DNA of 64,000 bases, taken from contig NZ_AKIZ01000035.1 of the NCBI RefSeq assembly GCF_000282595.1, forward strand, positions 62,001-126,000. Reading direction: 5' to 3'. Position numbers and translations under genes: made by a program. The notes beneath the pieces were generated by a model. The model did not search any database. It was not told the origin of the DNA and was given only the letters and a program-made list of their open reading frames with translations. The DNA comes from Phyllobacterium sp. YR531 (GTDB lineage: Bacteria > Pseudomonadota > Alphaproteobacteria > Rhizobiales > Rhizobiaceae). Position 1 is the first letter of the stretch; every line of letters begins with the position of its first letter. Positions 54,601 through 62,861 of the stretch are shown here, piece after piece.

Positions 54601-55162
54601 GGTTACCGGCTCACCCGTGCTTGTTGCCGATGGAAAGAACCCATCATTTGCGATCCGCAGAGGTACGGTCATCCATGCATTATTGCAGACCTTGCCGGAT
54701 ATTCCGGATGACCAGCGCATGCAGGCGGCTGAGCGATATATGAGCCGCGCTGCCTTTGATTGGGAACCAGCAGAAATCCGAAATGCGCTGGAATCCGTTT
54801 TTGCCGTGTTGGATGCGCCAGGTTTCGCCACTGTCTTTGCCGAGGGTTCTCTGGCCGAAGTGGCAATTATGGGAACGCTGCATATTCGTGGAAAGGATCA
54901 CGCGGTTTCCGGCGTTATCGACAGGCTCGCCGTCAGCGAAAACCGGGTTGTCATTGTTGATTACAAGACAAACCGTCCCCCTCCGCGCGACCTTTCAAAA
55001 GTTCCCGACGCCTACGTTGCTCAGCTCGCCCTATACCGAAAATTGCTTGAGCCGCTTTACCCCGGCAAAGCGGTGGAGGCTGCGCTGCTTTTCACCGAAG
55101 GGCCGCATCTTATCGATATACCGTCGGAGATGATGCAAAGCGCGCTGGAGCGGTTGGGTTGA
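51665..55162 (+). CDS. addA: AddA, helicase-nuclease of double-strand break repair
   Basis: The 1165-residue UvrD-like helicase has Walker A SVWVSANAGSGKTYVLTDR, QTIHAFCEAILHQFPLEANI, Walker B ILVDEAQDTSPNQWNVI, GDEKQSIYSFQGAIPEDFA, MTVHAAKGLEAAVVFLVD and LLYVGMTRAEDRLIVCG. The C-terminal nuclease shows SGVIDRLAVSENRVVIVDYK with DYKTNRPPP. Together with addB it forms a two-gene operon. It is followed by a 448-bp region with RNA-like structure before trxA. Confidence 0.96.
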   Translation: MRKPRAIPPETTRNQSRAANPRDSVWVSANAGSGKTYVLTDRVIRLLLDGTDPSKILCLTYTKAAAAVMQNRVFARLSNWATMDAAELSKIIENIDGAQPGPKRLAQARRLFARALETPGGLKIQTIHAFCEAILHQFPLEANIAGHFELMDDMMQVALIGEARRQVLQSARLDHNVDLAAAFADLLEAAGEFGLQELLDEAVNKRNDLTRFIREVGHDNLRRPAFYSHFGFKGDESEDSILSRLWPVEEFDRPMLRSILDIPKSAARAQEFAMILLEAKFGPDSDQREEALRAAFLKATGEPKSGSYVGSKGVTERFPDFIEVYDRAAHRIFEGLDQLKQLRLVRLTLSALVVVDDLIGRYENMKRGRGLLDFDDLIVRTVALLARQDAGPWVQYKLDKGIDHILVDEAQDTSPNQWNVIRLLSEEFFTGNTAREVRRTLFAVGDEKQSIYSFQGAIPEDFARHGRATERKTDEAELSFERVNLNFSFRSSPDVLSAVDKVFERPEAHRGFGMDHGPTVHTPIRDHDPGEVQIWDMLTPETAPEEDDWRTPVDSLPAPPVRLAEHIARTIEYWLRNGEIIEGQNRRLEARDIMVLVRKRDQFMPALSRELKKRHVPVAGADRLKLTDHIAIKDLMALGRFMLLPSDDLSLAALLKSPLFKWDDDQLFTLGYERAANETLYERLIAQARDDLLLAPVASRLQEWRNRADTVPVFEFYADILGRGGARRELLARLGHEAGDVIDEFQNYAIATEKTGLPGLQAFLETLEAVTPEIKRELDQSRNEVRIMTVHAAKGLEAAVVFLVDSGSSASSGGRTPNLLSFDMKEENGWHGKGFLFVPGKSYSTAFTTSLVDSLKVRSEEEYRRLLYVGMTRAEDRLIVCGYRGARQAPDTWHGLVEAALADLSEPVQHVVDSVVSKRYRVTPRSVPLVPEPELALEPRVLPFPPTYRIPMPREAGLPRPLAPSGVSVLIEPDDEAPLVTGSPVLVADGKNPSFAIRRGTVIHALLQTLPDIPDDQRMQAAERYMSRAAFDWEPAEIRNALESVFAVLDAPGFATVFAEGSLAEVAIMGTLHIRGKDHAVSGVIDRLAVSENRVVIVDYKTNRPPPRDLSKVPDAYVAQLALYRKLLEPLYPGKAVEAALLFTEGPHLIDIPSEMMQSALERLG

Positions 55163-55257
55163 ACCGAATGAGGAACTTGGAATTTCTGCTATAAGTGCTA
55201 TATTCGATTTGGAGAGGCGGGAAGACCTTCGTCCCCCCCCGCCCTTTCCTATGATAC

Positions 55258-55306
55258 TACGAATGAAACCCGGATTGTCAGTAGCCAGCTGGTCCGGGTT
55301 TTCGTA
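55258..55306 (+). terminator. Possible terminator in the addA-trxA gap
   Basis: AAACCCGGA (55266) pairs with TCCGGGTTT (55293), extended by ACGA/TCGT, with an 18-base loop. The T tract is short (GGGTTTTCG). It may end the addA transcript or a small RNA from the putative promoter at 55177. Confidence 0.5.
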
Positions 55307-55355
55307 TTTCAAAGGTAATAGATAATGGCAGATACCACATATCTATTGCTCCAAA

Positions 55356-55444
55356 TTTTGAGGGCATATGGCCGTATGCCTCAGCCGGGGAGGCCATCTC
55401 CCCAGTGCACTGGCTGGCACAGTGCTGCTGCGTCGCCCTCAAAA
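55356..55444. ncRNA. Candidate structured RNA (closing stem with three hairpins)
   Basis: TTTTGAGGGC (55356-55365) and GCCCTCAAAA (55435-55444) form a perfect 10-bp closing stem. Between them lie three hairpins: GGCATA/TATGCC (55363-55380, sharing three bases with the closing stem), GGGGAG/CTCCCC (55387-55403) and GCACTG/CAGTGC (55407-55425). A competing pairing CAGCC/GGCTG (55382, 55412) could form an alternative fold. The structure is nearly symmetrical, so the strand is unclear. I do not recognise a known RNA family; it may also be a mobile palindromic repeat. Confidence 0.5.
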
Positions 55445-55610
55445 CTGATACATCCGAGTATTGATTGGGCTAGCCCGTTTCGGCAACAAACGCAGGGTTG
55501 AAAGCACTCAGGTGTGAGATTGCACTGAATCGTGACACGACTCCGCTTGACTACCCCGAGTAGACTCACCACATGATTGGCAACATATTCACAGGTTAAG
55601 GAAAAGCTTC

Positions 55611-55937
55611 ATGGCTACCACCGTCAAAATCGACACCAGCAATTTCCAGTCCGATGTAATTCAGGCCGGCCAGCCCGTCGTTGTGGATTTTTGGGCAGAA
55701 TGGTGCGGCCCGTGCAAGATGATTGCTCCAGCGCTTGAAGAGATCGCTGCTGAAATGGACGGCAAGGTTACGATTGCCAAGGTAAACATCGACGAGAATC
55801 CCGAATTGGCTGCCCAGTTCGGCGTCCGTTCGATTCCGACTTTGCTGCTGTTCAAGGATGGTGAACTTGCTGCCAATCTGGTTGGTGCAGCTCCAAAAAG
55901 CAAACTGTCTGACTGGATCAAAAATTCAGCTGCCTGA
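55611..55937 (+). CDS. trxA: Thioredoxin 1
   Basis: This 108-residue classical thioredoxin has the active site WCGPC with Cys32 and Cys35 in [17 protein letters not shown], the cis-proline loop [15 protein letters not shown] and the end region [10 protein letters not shown]. It is the general cytosolic disulfide reductase, a cofactor of ribonucleotide reductase and other enzymes. It is preceded by AAGGAAAAG and an unusually structured 448-bp upstream gap, and followed by a terminator shared with folC. Confidence 0.97.
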   Translation: MATTVKIDTSNFQSDVIQAGQPVVVDFWAEWCGPCKMIAPALEEIAAEMDGKVTIAKVNIDENPELAAQFGVRSIPTLLLFKDGELAANLVGAAPKSKLSDWIKNSAA

Positions 55938-55958
55938 TTGTTCCGGCTAATCTGCATT

Positions 55959-55990
55959 GAAGAACCCGCCGAGAGGCGGGTTCTTCATTT
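55959..55990. terminator. Bidirectional terminator between trxA and folC
   Basis: GAAGAACCCGCC and GGCGGGTTCTTC form a perfect 12-bp hairpin with a GAGA loop, followed by ATTTT. It lies 21 bases after trxA and six bases after the folC stop on the other strand. Confidence 0.88.
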
Positions 55991-55996
55991 TCGGAA

Positions 55997-57328
55997 CTAT
56001 TGTGGCGGTGTCTCATTCTGCAAAAGGACATCACCTGCCAGATAGAGTGAACCACCAATCAGTATTCGCGGTGCGGGTTCCGATTTATCCCAACTGTCAC
56101 GCAATATCTTCAATGCATTCTCAACCGAGTAAACTGGTTCGGCCGATAACCCGGCTTCTTGAGCGGCAAGCGCAAGCTCCTCGTGTGGAATTCCCGCATC
56201 GCTTGACTTGATCGGTACCGTATAGACATGTCGTGCCATGCCGGTGAAGGCCTGGAAATATCCTACAGGGTCTTTGGTGTTGATCATTCCGGTAATCAGG
56301 AACAGCGGACGCTGGCTGCGATCTTCAAGTGTGGCTATTGCTTCGGCTATTACCATTCCTGCACCCGGATTATGTCCGCCGTCGAGCCAGATTTCAGAGC
56401 CGGGCACTGCCGTTTCAACCAGCTTGCCCTTTGCCAGACGTTGCATTCTCGCTGGCCATTCGACAGTTCCCATGGCCGTTTCCACTGCATGGTCTGGAAT
56501 GGTGAAGCCTGCCGTTCTGACGGCCTGAATCGCTGCTGCGGCATTGGCCAGTTGATGACGACCCGGCAGACTTGGAAGAGGCAAATCCATCAATCCGGTA
56601 TTGTCTTGGTAGACCATCCGGCCACGCTCTTCGAAACTGAGGAAATCCTGCCCGTAGACACTGTATGGACAGTCCCGGCGCTCGGCGGTTTCAATCAAAA
56701 CTGTTCGCGCTGCTTCATGCTCCTGTGCGCCGATGATAACGGGACAACCAGCTTTGATAATGCCGGCTTTTTCCGCCGCGATAAGTTCAACCCTGTCCCC
56801 AAGATATGATTGGTGGTCGAGAGATATCGGCATGATAACGCTGACGGCCGGCTCTGGAATGACATTGGTGGCATCAAAACGTCCGCCAAGCCCGACCTCC
56901 AGAATAACCGCGTCAGCAGGATGCTCGGCAAACAGCACGAACGTCACAGCAGTCAGAATTTCGAAAACCGTTATCTGCTGCCCGGCATTGGCATCGGCTA
57001 CCCGCCGGACAGCATCGAACAGCGTATCGTCATCGACGAGCTTGCCGCCACCGGGCTTGCCGATCCGGTAACGCTCGTGCCAGCGCACGAGGTGCGGTGA
57101 AGTGTGAACGTGGACCGTATAGCCCGCAGCCTCCAGCAGTGCGCGGGAAAAGGCGGTAGCAGAACCTTTGCCGTTCGTGCCAGCGACATGGATAACTGGC
57201 GGCAGCTTCAAATGCGGATTGCCAAGAGTGTCCAGAAGTCGCGTGATCCGCCCGAGTGAAAGATCAAAGCCCTTGGGGTGCAGGCCAAGCAGCCGCTCTA
57301 TTTCATGTTCGGCACGGGATGACGTCAA
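55997..57328 (-). CDS. folC: Bifunctional folylpolyglutamate / dihydrofolate synthase
   Basis: FolC joins glutamate to dihydropteroate and then extends folate polyglutamate tails. The 443-residue Mur-ligase-like enzyme has IHVAGTNGKGSATAFSRALL (ATP loop), VHTSPHLVRWHERYRIG, DAVILEVGLGGRFDATNVI, ISLDHQSYLGD (carbamylated-Lys region AAEKAGIIK) and WLDGGHNPGAG. There is no in-frame ATG at the N terminus; the start appears to be TTG 57328-57326, with AGGAA about eight bases upstream. It is last in the trpFBA-accD-folC run, 75 bp after accD. Confidence 0.94.
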   Translation of the reverse strand: MTSSRAEHEIERLLGLHPKGFDLSLGRITRLLDTLGNPHLKLPPVIHVAGTNGKGSATAFSRALLEAAGYTVHVHTSPHLVRWHERYRIGKPGGGKLVDDDTLFDAVRRVADANAGQQITVFEILTAVTFVLFAEHPADAVILEVGLGGRFDATNVIPEPAVSVIMPISLDHQSYLGDRVELIAAEKAGIIKAGCPVIIGAQEHEAARTVLIETAERRDCPYSVYGQDFLSFEERGRMVYQDNTGLMDLPLPSLPGRHQLANAAAAIQAVRTAGFTIPDHAVETAMGTVEWPARMQRLAKGKLVETAVPGSEIWLDGGHNPGAGMVIAEAIATLEDRSQRPLFLITGMINTKDPVGYFQAFTGMARHVYTVPIKSSDAGIPHEELALAAQEAGLSAEPVYSVENALKILRDSWDKSEPAPRILIGGSLYLAGDVLLQNETPPQ

Positions 57329-57403
57329 AATGCGGTTCCTGAAGTGGCTCTGTTTTGATTGATTGGCAGCTTTGACAGGTTGGCCCCGAGGGGTCGCAAC
57401 CTA

Positions 57404-58324
57404 TCAGGGTTGAACTTCAACCACTGCTGGTACCGCTGGTTCTTCCGCCTCGGTTTCGACTACCTTTTCAGTGGCAGGCTCGCCCATCAGCATTTTCAAA
57501 AGCCGTGCAATCGTGGTCTTTAGCTCTGTACGTGGAACAACCATATCAACCATGCCGTGCGTCTTGAGATATTCCGCACGCTGGAAGCCTTCGGGCAATT
57601 TTTCGCGAACGGTCTGCTCAATGACACGTTGTCCGGCGAAGCCGATAAGTGCGCCGGGCTCGGCAATATGAACATCACCAAGCATGGCATAAGAAGCCGT
57701 AACACCGCCCGTTGTCGGGTTCGTCAAGACCACAATATAGGGTAGACCGGCCTCTTTCAGCATCTCCACAACAACAGTTGTGCGTGGCAATTGCATCAGT
57801 GAAAGGATGCCCTCCTGCATACGCGCACCGCCGGAAGCAGCGAAAAGCACCAGAGGCTTCCGTTGAGCGATAGCGGTTTCGAAGCCTTTGATGATCGCCT
57901 CACCAGCAGCCATGCCAAGCGAACCACCGATAAAGTTGAAATCGTGGATCGTCACTACGATCGGCAGGCCTTCGATTGTGCCGAGTGCGTTGATGATCGT
58001 ATCTTCCTGCCCGGTCTTGGAGCGATGCTCCTTCAAACGGTCGACATAACGCTTTTCATCGCGGAATTTCAGCGGGTCAGTCGCGACCTTCGGCTGTTCC
58101 AAAGTCTCGTACACGCCGTTGTCGAAAAAGAACTTCAGGCGATCCTTGGCTGGAATGCGCATGTGGTGGCCGGACGACGGCACAACCCACTGGTTCTTTT
58201 CCAGATCCGTATGGAAGACCATTTCGCCGGACTCGGGATCCTTGATCCAGAGATTTTCCGGCATTTCACGACGTCCAAGCATCGAATTGATCTTCGGCCG
58301 GACGTAGTTGGTGATCCAGTTCAT
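57404..58324 (-). CDS. accD: Acetyl-CoA carboxylase carboxyltransferase beta subunit
   Basis: AccD with AccA transfers the carboxyl group to acetyl-CoA to make malonyl-CoA. The 306-residue protein has [39 protein letters not shown] and [20 protein letters not shown] (oxyanion loops). The N-terminal zinc ribbon found in E. coli has lost all four cysteines ([11 protein letters not shown] and [10 protein letters not shown] at the CxxC positions), a change I associate with Rhizobiales. The C-terminal tail is Glu/Val/Pro-rich. It lies between trpA and folC, as in many alphaproteobacteria. Confidence 0.95.
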   Translation of the reverse strand: MNWITNYVRPKINSMLGRREMPENLWIKDPESGEMVFHTDLEKNQWVVPSSGHHMRIPAKDRLKFFFDNGVYETLEQPKVATDPLKFRDEKRYVDRLKEHRSKTGQEDTIINALGTIEGLPIVVTIHDFNFIGGSLGMAAGEAIIKGFETAIAQRKPLVLFAASGGARMQEGILSLMQLPRTTVVVEMLKEAGLPYIVVLTNPTTGGVTASYAMLGDVHIAEPGALIGFAGQRVIEQTVREKLPEGFQRAEYLKTHGMVDMVVPRTELKTTIARLLKMLMGEPATEKVVETEAEEPAVPAVVEVQP

Positions 58325-58368
58325 GATCGGTCCTGTTTCTTATCTATCGGAAGGTTGATTTAAGGCTT

Positions 58369-59208
58369 CTATTCCGCCGCTGCAAGTCGCACCGCGCGCA
58401 CACCGCTCGACAGGCCTTGGACCATGGTCGCCACAGCTTCGGCGGGATCAGTTACAAGTGACCCATCCGGGTTGATCGTATTGGCTACAGCATTGACGAT
58501 TGCAGTACCGACAACGACACCATCGGCCGAAGCGCCCATGACCTTGGCCTGTTCTGCAGTCTTCACGCCAAAACCAACGACAACGGGCAAATCGGTGTGC
58601 TGCTTGATGCGGTGAACGGCAGCGGCAATCTTTGTTGTGTCCGGCAATGCCGAACCCGTGATGCCATTCATCGAGACGTAATAAACAAAGCCTGATGTAT
58701 TCTGCAGAACCTTGGGCAGACGCTTTTCATCTGTCGTAGGTGTTGCGAGGCGAATGAAGTTGATTCCGGCCTTGATTGCCGGAATGCACAGCTCTTCATC
58801 CATCTCAGGCGGAAGATCGACGATGATCAGGCCATCAATACCCGATGCCACGGCATCTTTGAGAAAGCGGTCCACACCATAGATGTAGATAGGATTGTAA
58901 TAGCCCATCATGACGATCGGTGTGGTGTTGTCGGTTTCACGGAAACGCGCTGCCATATCGAGCGTCTTTGTCAGTGACATGCCCTTCTTGAGCGCGCGCA
59001 GACCAGCCGCCTGAATCGCTGGGCCATCTGCCATGGGATCAGAAAAAGGTACGCCAAGTTCGATAATGTCCGAGCCGGAGCGCGGCAGAGCCTTCATGAT
59101 CTTCAGCGAGGTTTCAAAATCAGGATCGCCGCCCATGAAATAGGTCACGAGTGCCGGGCGTCCCTCAGCCTTCAAAGCGGCAAATTTTGCATCAATACGT
59201 GTCGCCAT
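58369..59208 (-). CDS. trpA: Tryptophan synthase alpha subunit
   Basis: TrpA cleaves indole-3-glycerol phosphate, passing indole through a tunnel to TrpB. The 279-residue TIM barrel has [40 protein letters not shown] (catalytic Glu), [31 protein letters not shown] (catalytic Asp) and [20 protein letters not shown]. It follows trpB by two bases, as expected for subunits made in equal amounts. Confidence 0.97.
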   Translation of the reverse strand: MATRIDAKFAALKAEGRPALVTYFMGGDPDFETSLKIMKALPRSGSDIIELGVPFSDPMADGPAIQAAGLRALKKGMSLTKTLDMAARFRETDNTTPIVMMGYYNPIYIYGVDRFLKDAVASGIDGLIIVDLPPEMDEELCIPAIKAGINFIRLATPTTDEKRLPKVLQNTSGFVYYVSMNGITGSALPDTTKIAAAVHRIKQHTDLPVVVGFGVKTAEQAKVMGASADGVVVGTAIVNAVANTINPDGSLVTDPAEAVATMVQGLSSGVRAVRLAAAE

Positions 59209-59210
59209 TG

Positions 59211-60479
59211 TCAGATATCCATCCCAAGCAATTGACCGACCGTATGCACATCCTTGTCGCCGCGGCCTGATAGATTGACGATCATGATCTTGTCCTGCGC
59301 CATTTGCGGCGCGATCTTTACCGCATGAGCAATCGCGTGTGCCGATTCCAAAGCAGGGATAATACCTTCGGTGCGCGTCGTCAGCGTGAAGGCTTCCAGA
59401 GCTTCATCATCTAGAATAGGCACGTAGGAAACCCGGCCCGTATCGCGCAGCCAGGAATGCTCAGGGCCAACGCCCGGATAATCAAGGCCTGCCGAAACTG
59501 AATGACCATCAAGTATCTGGCCATCGGCATTTTGCAGGAGATAGGTGCGGTTGCCGTGCAAGACACCCGGGCTTCCAGCGCTCATCGAGGCGCAGTGTTC
59601 TTCACCCTCAAGTCCGCGTCCACCGGCTTCAATGCCGATGATTTCGACGCTCTTGTCGTCGAGGAACGGATGGAACAATCCGATTGCATTCGAACCGCCA
59701 CCGACCGCAGCAATAATCGTGTCGGGGAGGCGACCTTCGCGCTCAAGAATTTGCTCGCGCGCTTCTGTACCGATAACCGACTGAAAATCACGCACGAGTT
59801 CCGGATAGGGATGCGGACCAGCGGCGGTCCCGATCAGGTAATAGGTGTCATCAACATTCGAAACCCAGTCGCGCAAGGCTTCATTCATCGCATCCTTCAA
59901 CGTGCCATGTCCCGAGGAGACGGGCTTAACCTCGGCACCCAGCAGTTTCATGCGGAAAACATTGGGCTTCTGCCGTTCAACGTCGGTCGCGCCCATATAA
60001 ACAACGCAAGGCAGACCAAACCGCGCGGAAACGGTGGCGGATGCAACGCCGTGCTGGCCAGCACCCGTCTCGGCTATGATACGGGTCTTGCCCATGCGCT
60101 TGGCAAGCAGGATCTGGCCGAGGCAATTGTTGATCTTGTGGCTGCCGGTATGATTCAAGTCTTCGCGCTTGAAATAGATCTTTGCGCCGCCATCAAGACC
60201 CTGATCCTTGGCAAGCTGGCGCACATGCTTGGTCAAACCTTCAGCATAGTAGAGCTTGGAGGGCCGTCCGGCATAGTGGGTTGAGAGTTCCTGAAGTTCT
60301 GCTTTGAACGAAGGATCGTTCTTCGCATCATCATAGGCCTGCTGCAGTTCAAGGATGAGCGGCATCAAGGTTTCGGCGACGAAACGTCCACCGAAAATAC
60401 CAAACATGCCCTCTTCGTCGGGGCCTGTCTTGAATGAATTGGGTTCAACCGCCTTGTCCACCACTATACTCCCTGTCAT
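59211..60479 (-). CDS. trpB: Tryptophan synthase beta subunit
   Basis: TrpB condenses indole with serine using pyridoxal phosphate. The 422-residue enzyme shows [40 protein letters not shown] with the PLP lysine in [25 protein letters not shown] (catalytic Glu), [16 protein letters not shown] (phosphate loop) and [15 protein letters not shown]. Its ATG overlaps the trpF stop (ATGA), so trpF-trpB-trpA are translationally coupled. Confidence 0.97.
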   Translation of the reverse strand: MTGSIVVDKAVEPNSFKTGPDEEGMFGIFGGRFVAETLMPLILELQQAYDDAKNDPSFKAELQELSTHYAGRPSKLYYAEGLTKHVRQLAKDQGLDGGAKIYFKREDLNHTGSHKINNCLGQILLAKRMGKTRIIAETGAGQHGVASATVSARFGLPCVVYMGATDVERQKPNVFRMKLLGAEVKPVSSGHGTLKDAMNEALRDWVSNVDDTYYLIGTAAGPHPYPELVRDFQSVIGTEAREQILEREGRLPDTIIAAVGGGSNAIGLFHPFLDDKSVEIIGIEAGGRGLEGEEHCASMSAGSPGVLHGNRTYLLQNADGQILDGHSVSAGLDYPGVGPEHSWLRDTGRVSYVPILDDEALEAFTLTTRTEGIIPALESAHAIAHAVKIAPQMAQDKIMIVNLSGRGDKDVHTVGQLLGMDI

Positions 60480-61135
60480 GCAGCATTCACGCGTCGTGCG
60501 GCGCGTACCGCCTGAAAAAACTCTTTGATCAGGCTAACATCTTTGACGCCCGGTGCGGACTCTACACCCGATGAAATATCGATACCGCGCGCATTCGTCG
60601 CTCGCAGGGCTTCGCCAATGTTGCCAGCATTAAGACCACCGGAAAGCATGTAAGGAACCCGTCCGTCAAGCGCGCTCAGCACTTGCCAGTCAAAGGCAAT
60701 GCCATTTCCACCCGGAAGATCGGAGCCTTTTGGCGGCTTTGCGTCAAACAGAAAGAGATCGGCAATCCCTATATAAGGCTCAACCTGATCGAGATCGCCT
60801 TGTTCGCGTATGGCAAATGCCTTGATGACCGGCAGTCCAAAGCGTGCCTTAACCTCGGTCACCCGCTCGACACTTTCGTGGCCGTGCAATTGCAGCAAAT
60901 CAGGCTTCAGTGCTTCAACAATGGCATCAAGCGTTGCATCATCTGCATCGACCGTAACGGCAACTGCTTTAGCTCTACCAACCGCAGCTTGGCGAAGGCG
61001 CCCAGCCTCTGCCGGATCGATATTTCGTGGGCTTTTGGCAAAGAAAATGAAGCCGATATGCGTTGCGCCGCCATCCAGTGCCGCAGCAACTGCATCGTCG
61101 GTTTTCAACCCGCATATTTTGATATCAAGGTTCAT
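60476..61135 (-). CDS. trpF: Phosphoribosylanthranilate isomerase
   Basis: TrpF isomerises phosphoribosylanthranilate, the third tryptophan step. The 219-residue TIM barrel starts [20 protein letters not shown] (catalytic Cys in ICG), has [49 protein letters not shown] and [16 protein letters not shown] (Asp). ATG 61135 is the start; a TTG nine bases earlier is less likely. It opens the trpFBA-accD-folC unit. trpC and trpD are not present in this window. Confidence 0.95.
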   Translation of the reverse strand: MNLDIKICGLKTDDAVAAALDGGATHIGFIFFAKSPRNIDPAEAGRLRQAAVGRAKAVAVTVDADDATLDAIVEALKPDLLQLHGHESVERVTEVKARFGLPVIKAFAIREQGDLDQVEPYIGIADLFLFDAKPPKGSDLPGGNGIAFDWQVLSALDGRVPYMLSGGLNAGNIGEALRATNARGIDISSGVESAPGVKDVSLIKEFFQAVRAARRVNAA

Positions 61136-61212
61136 AGGGCGCAACTCGCATGAAAATGCGTCAAAGTCGAGGATTTTGGTTCAAACTCTGATTTGTGGTT
61201 GCATCAAATATA

Positions 61213-61335
61213 GCGTGGTTCGACAGGGCTCACTATGAGGAAGGTGGTTGATTGCAGAGGATCATTTCCACGAGCGCTGGTAATTAACTTTGCGGATTGA
61301 AAAGCTTCCTCATGGTGAGCCCCGTCGAACCACGC
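61213..61335. repeat. Long inverted repeat between trpF and the ydcF-like gene
   Basis: A 31-base arm at 61213-61243 is repeated in inverted form at 61305-61335 with 29 of 31 matches (differences at arm positions 13 and 22). A 61-base spacer separates the arms. The arm contains GTGGTTCGAC and TGAGGAAG; I recall a similar 'GTGGTTCGACAAGCTCACCATGAG' type repeat from several proteobacterial genomes. It could form a cruciform or a very stable RNA hairpin. No gene is visible in this 224-bp gap. Confidence 0.85.
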
Positions 61336-61359
61336 AAAACGCTTGTACAGCAAACCTAG

Positions 61360-62001
61360 TTACAGGTGGTTGTCGTAACCGGCTTTCACAAGGAAATCGA
61401 ACGCCTCTGCGACATGCGCCGGTATATCCTGCTCGATCTGATAGCCCTTGGCCGGATAATCCATCATCCGTTTCACATCGCCAACCATTTCATCGATGAA
61501 GTTTTCCATCGGATAGGCTGCAATAGGCTGCTGGTCAAATGGCGTTGGGGGTGCGGTCACCATTGCCTCCACATCCGGCCATTGCGCGCGGACCGTTGCA
61601 AAAGCCCGGCGCTGGGTCTGAGGTTTGGTGACGATGATAATGCGCTTTACTGCGTTTCCCGCCATTTCGTGCGTATAGCGAATATTCTCACCAATGTTGG
61701 TGGCCCGTGGTTCGATCAATACGGTTTGCGCAGAAACACCAAGCTCCACAGCACGTTCGGCGAAGGCCTCAGCTTCCGAAGTCTTGTAAAGTCCGCCAGT
61801 CCAATTCCCGGATTTGCCGGTAAACAGAATGCGGTTTGCCAGGCCTTGGTTCAGCAGCTCAACGCAATGGTCGGCCACACGCAGATCATAGCTGCCCAAC
61901 CCGACGATCAGGTCCGCCTTTGAAAGCTTGTCATAGACAAGATGGAAATTCCAAAGCGTGTGGCTTGCTGCGAGTACAGCGGGGGAAACAGCGGTAGACA
62001 T
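61360..62001 (-). CDS. YdcF/ElyC-type DUF218 protein
   Basis: The 213-residue protein has the DUF218 pattern: ADLIVGLGSYDLRVADHCVE, ILFTGKSGNWTGGLYKTSEA, LIEPRATNIGENIRYTHEMA and VKRIIIVTKPQTQRRAFATV. In E. coli the family includes YdcF (reported to bind S-adenosylmethionine), SanA and ElyC (envelope roles). No membrane helix or signal peptide is seen, so it resembles the cytosolic YdcF form. Its start overlaps the stop of the YgjP-type gene by one base. Confidence 0.85.
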   Translation of the reverse strand: MSTAVSPAVLAASHTLWNFHLVYDKLSKADLIVGLGSYDLRVADHCVELLNQGLANRILFTGKSGNWTGGLYKTSEAEAFAERAVELGVSAQTVLIEPRATNIGENIRYTHEMAGNAVKRIIIVTKPQTQRRAFATVRAQWPDVEAMVTAPPTPFDQQPIAAYPMENFIDEMVGDVKRMMDYPAKGYQIEQDIPAHVAEAFDFLVKAGYDNHL

Positions 62002-62771
62002 CAGGTGAAGTCGATCGCCTGGAGCGAGCTACCATTGCGCTTCAGCCAAGCCTTGCAACGTTCCGTATCCGGGCACAGCTCGCCGCACAATTTCCAGAAC
62101 TTGGGGCCGTGGTTCATTTCCTTCAGGTGCGCCACCTCATGCGCCACCAGATAATCGATGATCGGAGGCGGAGCCATCATGATGCGCCACGAAAATGCCA
62201 GCGTGCCATCAGATGTGCAGGAGCCCCAGCGGCTCTTCGTATCCTTGATGCGGATGACCTTCGCACGGCGTCCAACCGTTGCCGTATGCCGGGCCACGAG
62301 AATTTCGAGGTCGCGCTTGGCTTCGCGCTTGAGAAAATCGCCGACACGCCGGGCGAGATGGGGGCGGTCGCCATATACGATCAGGCGCGGACCCTCGGCA
62401 CCATTTTCCTGCCGCACTGTCCCACGTGCAGCGGGTTCGTGCACAATGAGATGGGGAACGCCGCGTACAGGAATTTTCACGCCGGGACGCACTTTCGGCT
62501 GATCCGGCATCTTGGCAATGCGCGTTTCGATCCAGCCTTCGTGCCGGACAAGGAACTTGTCAATTTCACGCGATGGTACGCCCGGCGGCACAGTCATCCG
62601 CAAACCCTTGCCGCCTGCATCAATACGCAGTGTCAACCGCGTTGCCCGCGCATTCTCCATGACGCGTAAGGGCAAAATCCGGCCCGCAACCTCATAGCTC
62701 CGCTCAGCCCTCAGTGTGGCCGATTTCTTGACTGGCTTGGGAGGCGAAGCCCGAAAGAGCGATAGGATCAT
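62001..62771 (-). CDS. YgjP-type M48/SprT-like metalloprotease
   Basis: The 256-residue protein has the family pattern of YgjP (DUF45): RLTLRIDAGGKGLRMTVPPG, KSRWGSCTSDGTLAFSWRIM and a zinc motif DYLVAHEVAHLKEMNHGPKF with HExxH and a distal His. Homologues process or hydrolyse unknown proteins. The start is ATG 62771; an upstream TTG at 62801 is less likely. It overlaps the YdcF-type gene by one base, forming a two-gene unit. Confidence 0.9.
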   Translation of the reverse strand: MILSLFRASPPKPVKKSATLRAERSYEVAGRILPLRVMENARATRLTLRIDAGGKGLRMTVPPGVPSREIDKFLVRHEGWIETRIAKMPDQPKVRPGVKIPVRGVPHLIVHEPAARGTVRQENGAEGPRLIVYGDRPHLARRVGDFLKREAKRDLEILVARHTATVGRRAKVIRIKDTKSRWGSCTSDGTLAFSWRIMMAPPPIIDYLVAHEVAHLKEMNHGPKFWKLCGELCPDTERCKAWLKRNGSSLQAIDFT

Positions 62772-62861
62772 GATCTCAATAATAATTGATTCGTGCGGCA
62801 AAACAAAAGCGGCGACGGAAGGTTCTCCGACGCCGCCCAGCGGATTTGAATGGGATGAAGA

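Larger units (their letters stand above)
55163..55610 (+). other. 448-bp addA-trxA gap with structured-RNA candidates
   Basis: No protein gene of normal size is visible. From left to right it holds a possible promoter (TTGGAA 55177, TATATT 55199, 16-bp spacer), a GC-rich hairpin (GGCGGG 55216 with CCCGCC 55238, inner GAC/GTC and a tract of eight C), a terminator-like hairpin (55258), a multi-hairpin structure (55356-55444), a palindrome GGGCTAGCCC (55467) and the leader of trxA. The layout suggests one or two small RNAs or a long regulated trxA leader. Confidence 0.55.

Noticed and set aside
55233-55240. Run of eight C as a phase-variable tract
   Set aside because: It is not in a coding sequence and not clearly in a promoter spacer; it reads better as part of a hairpin.
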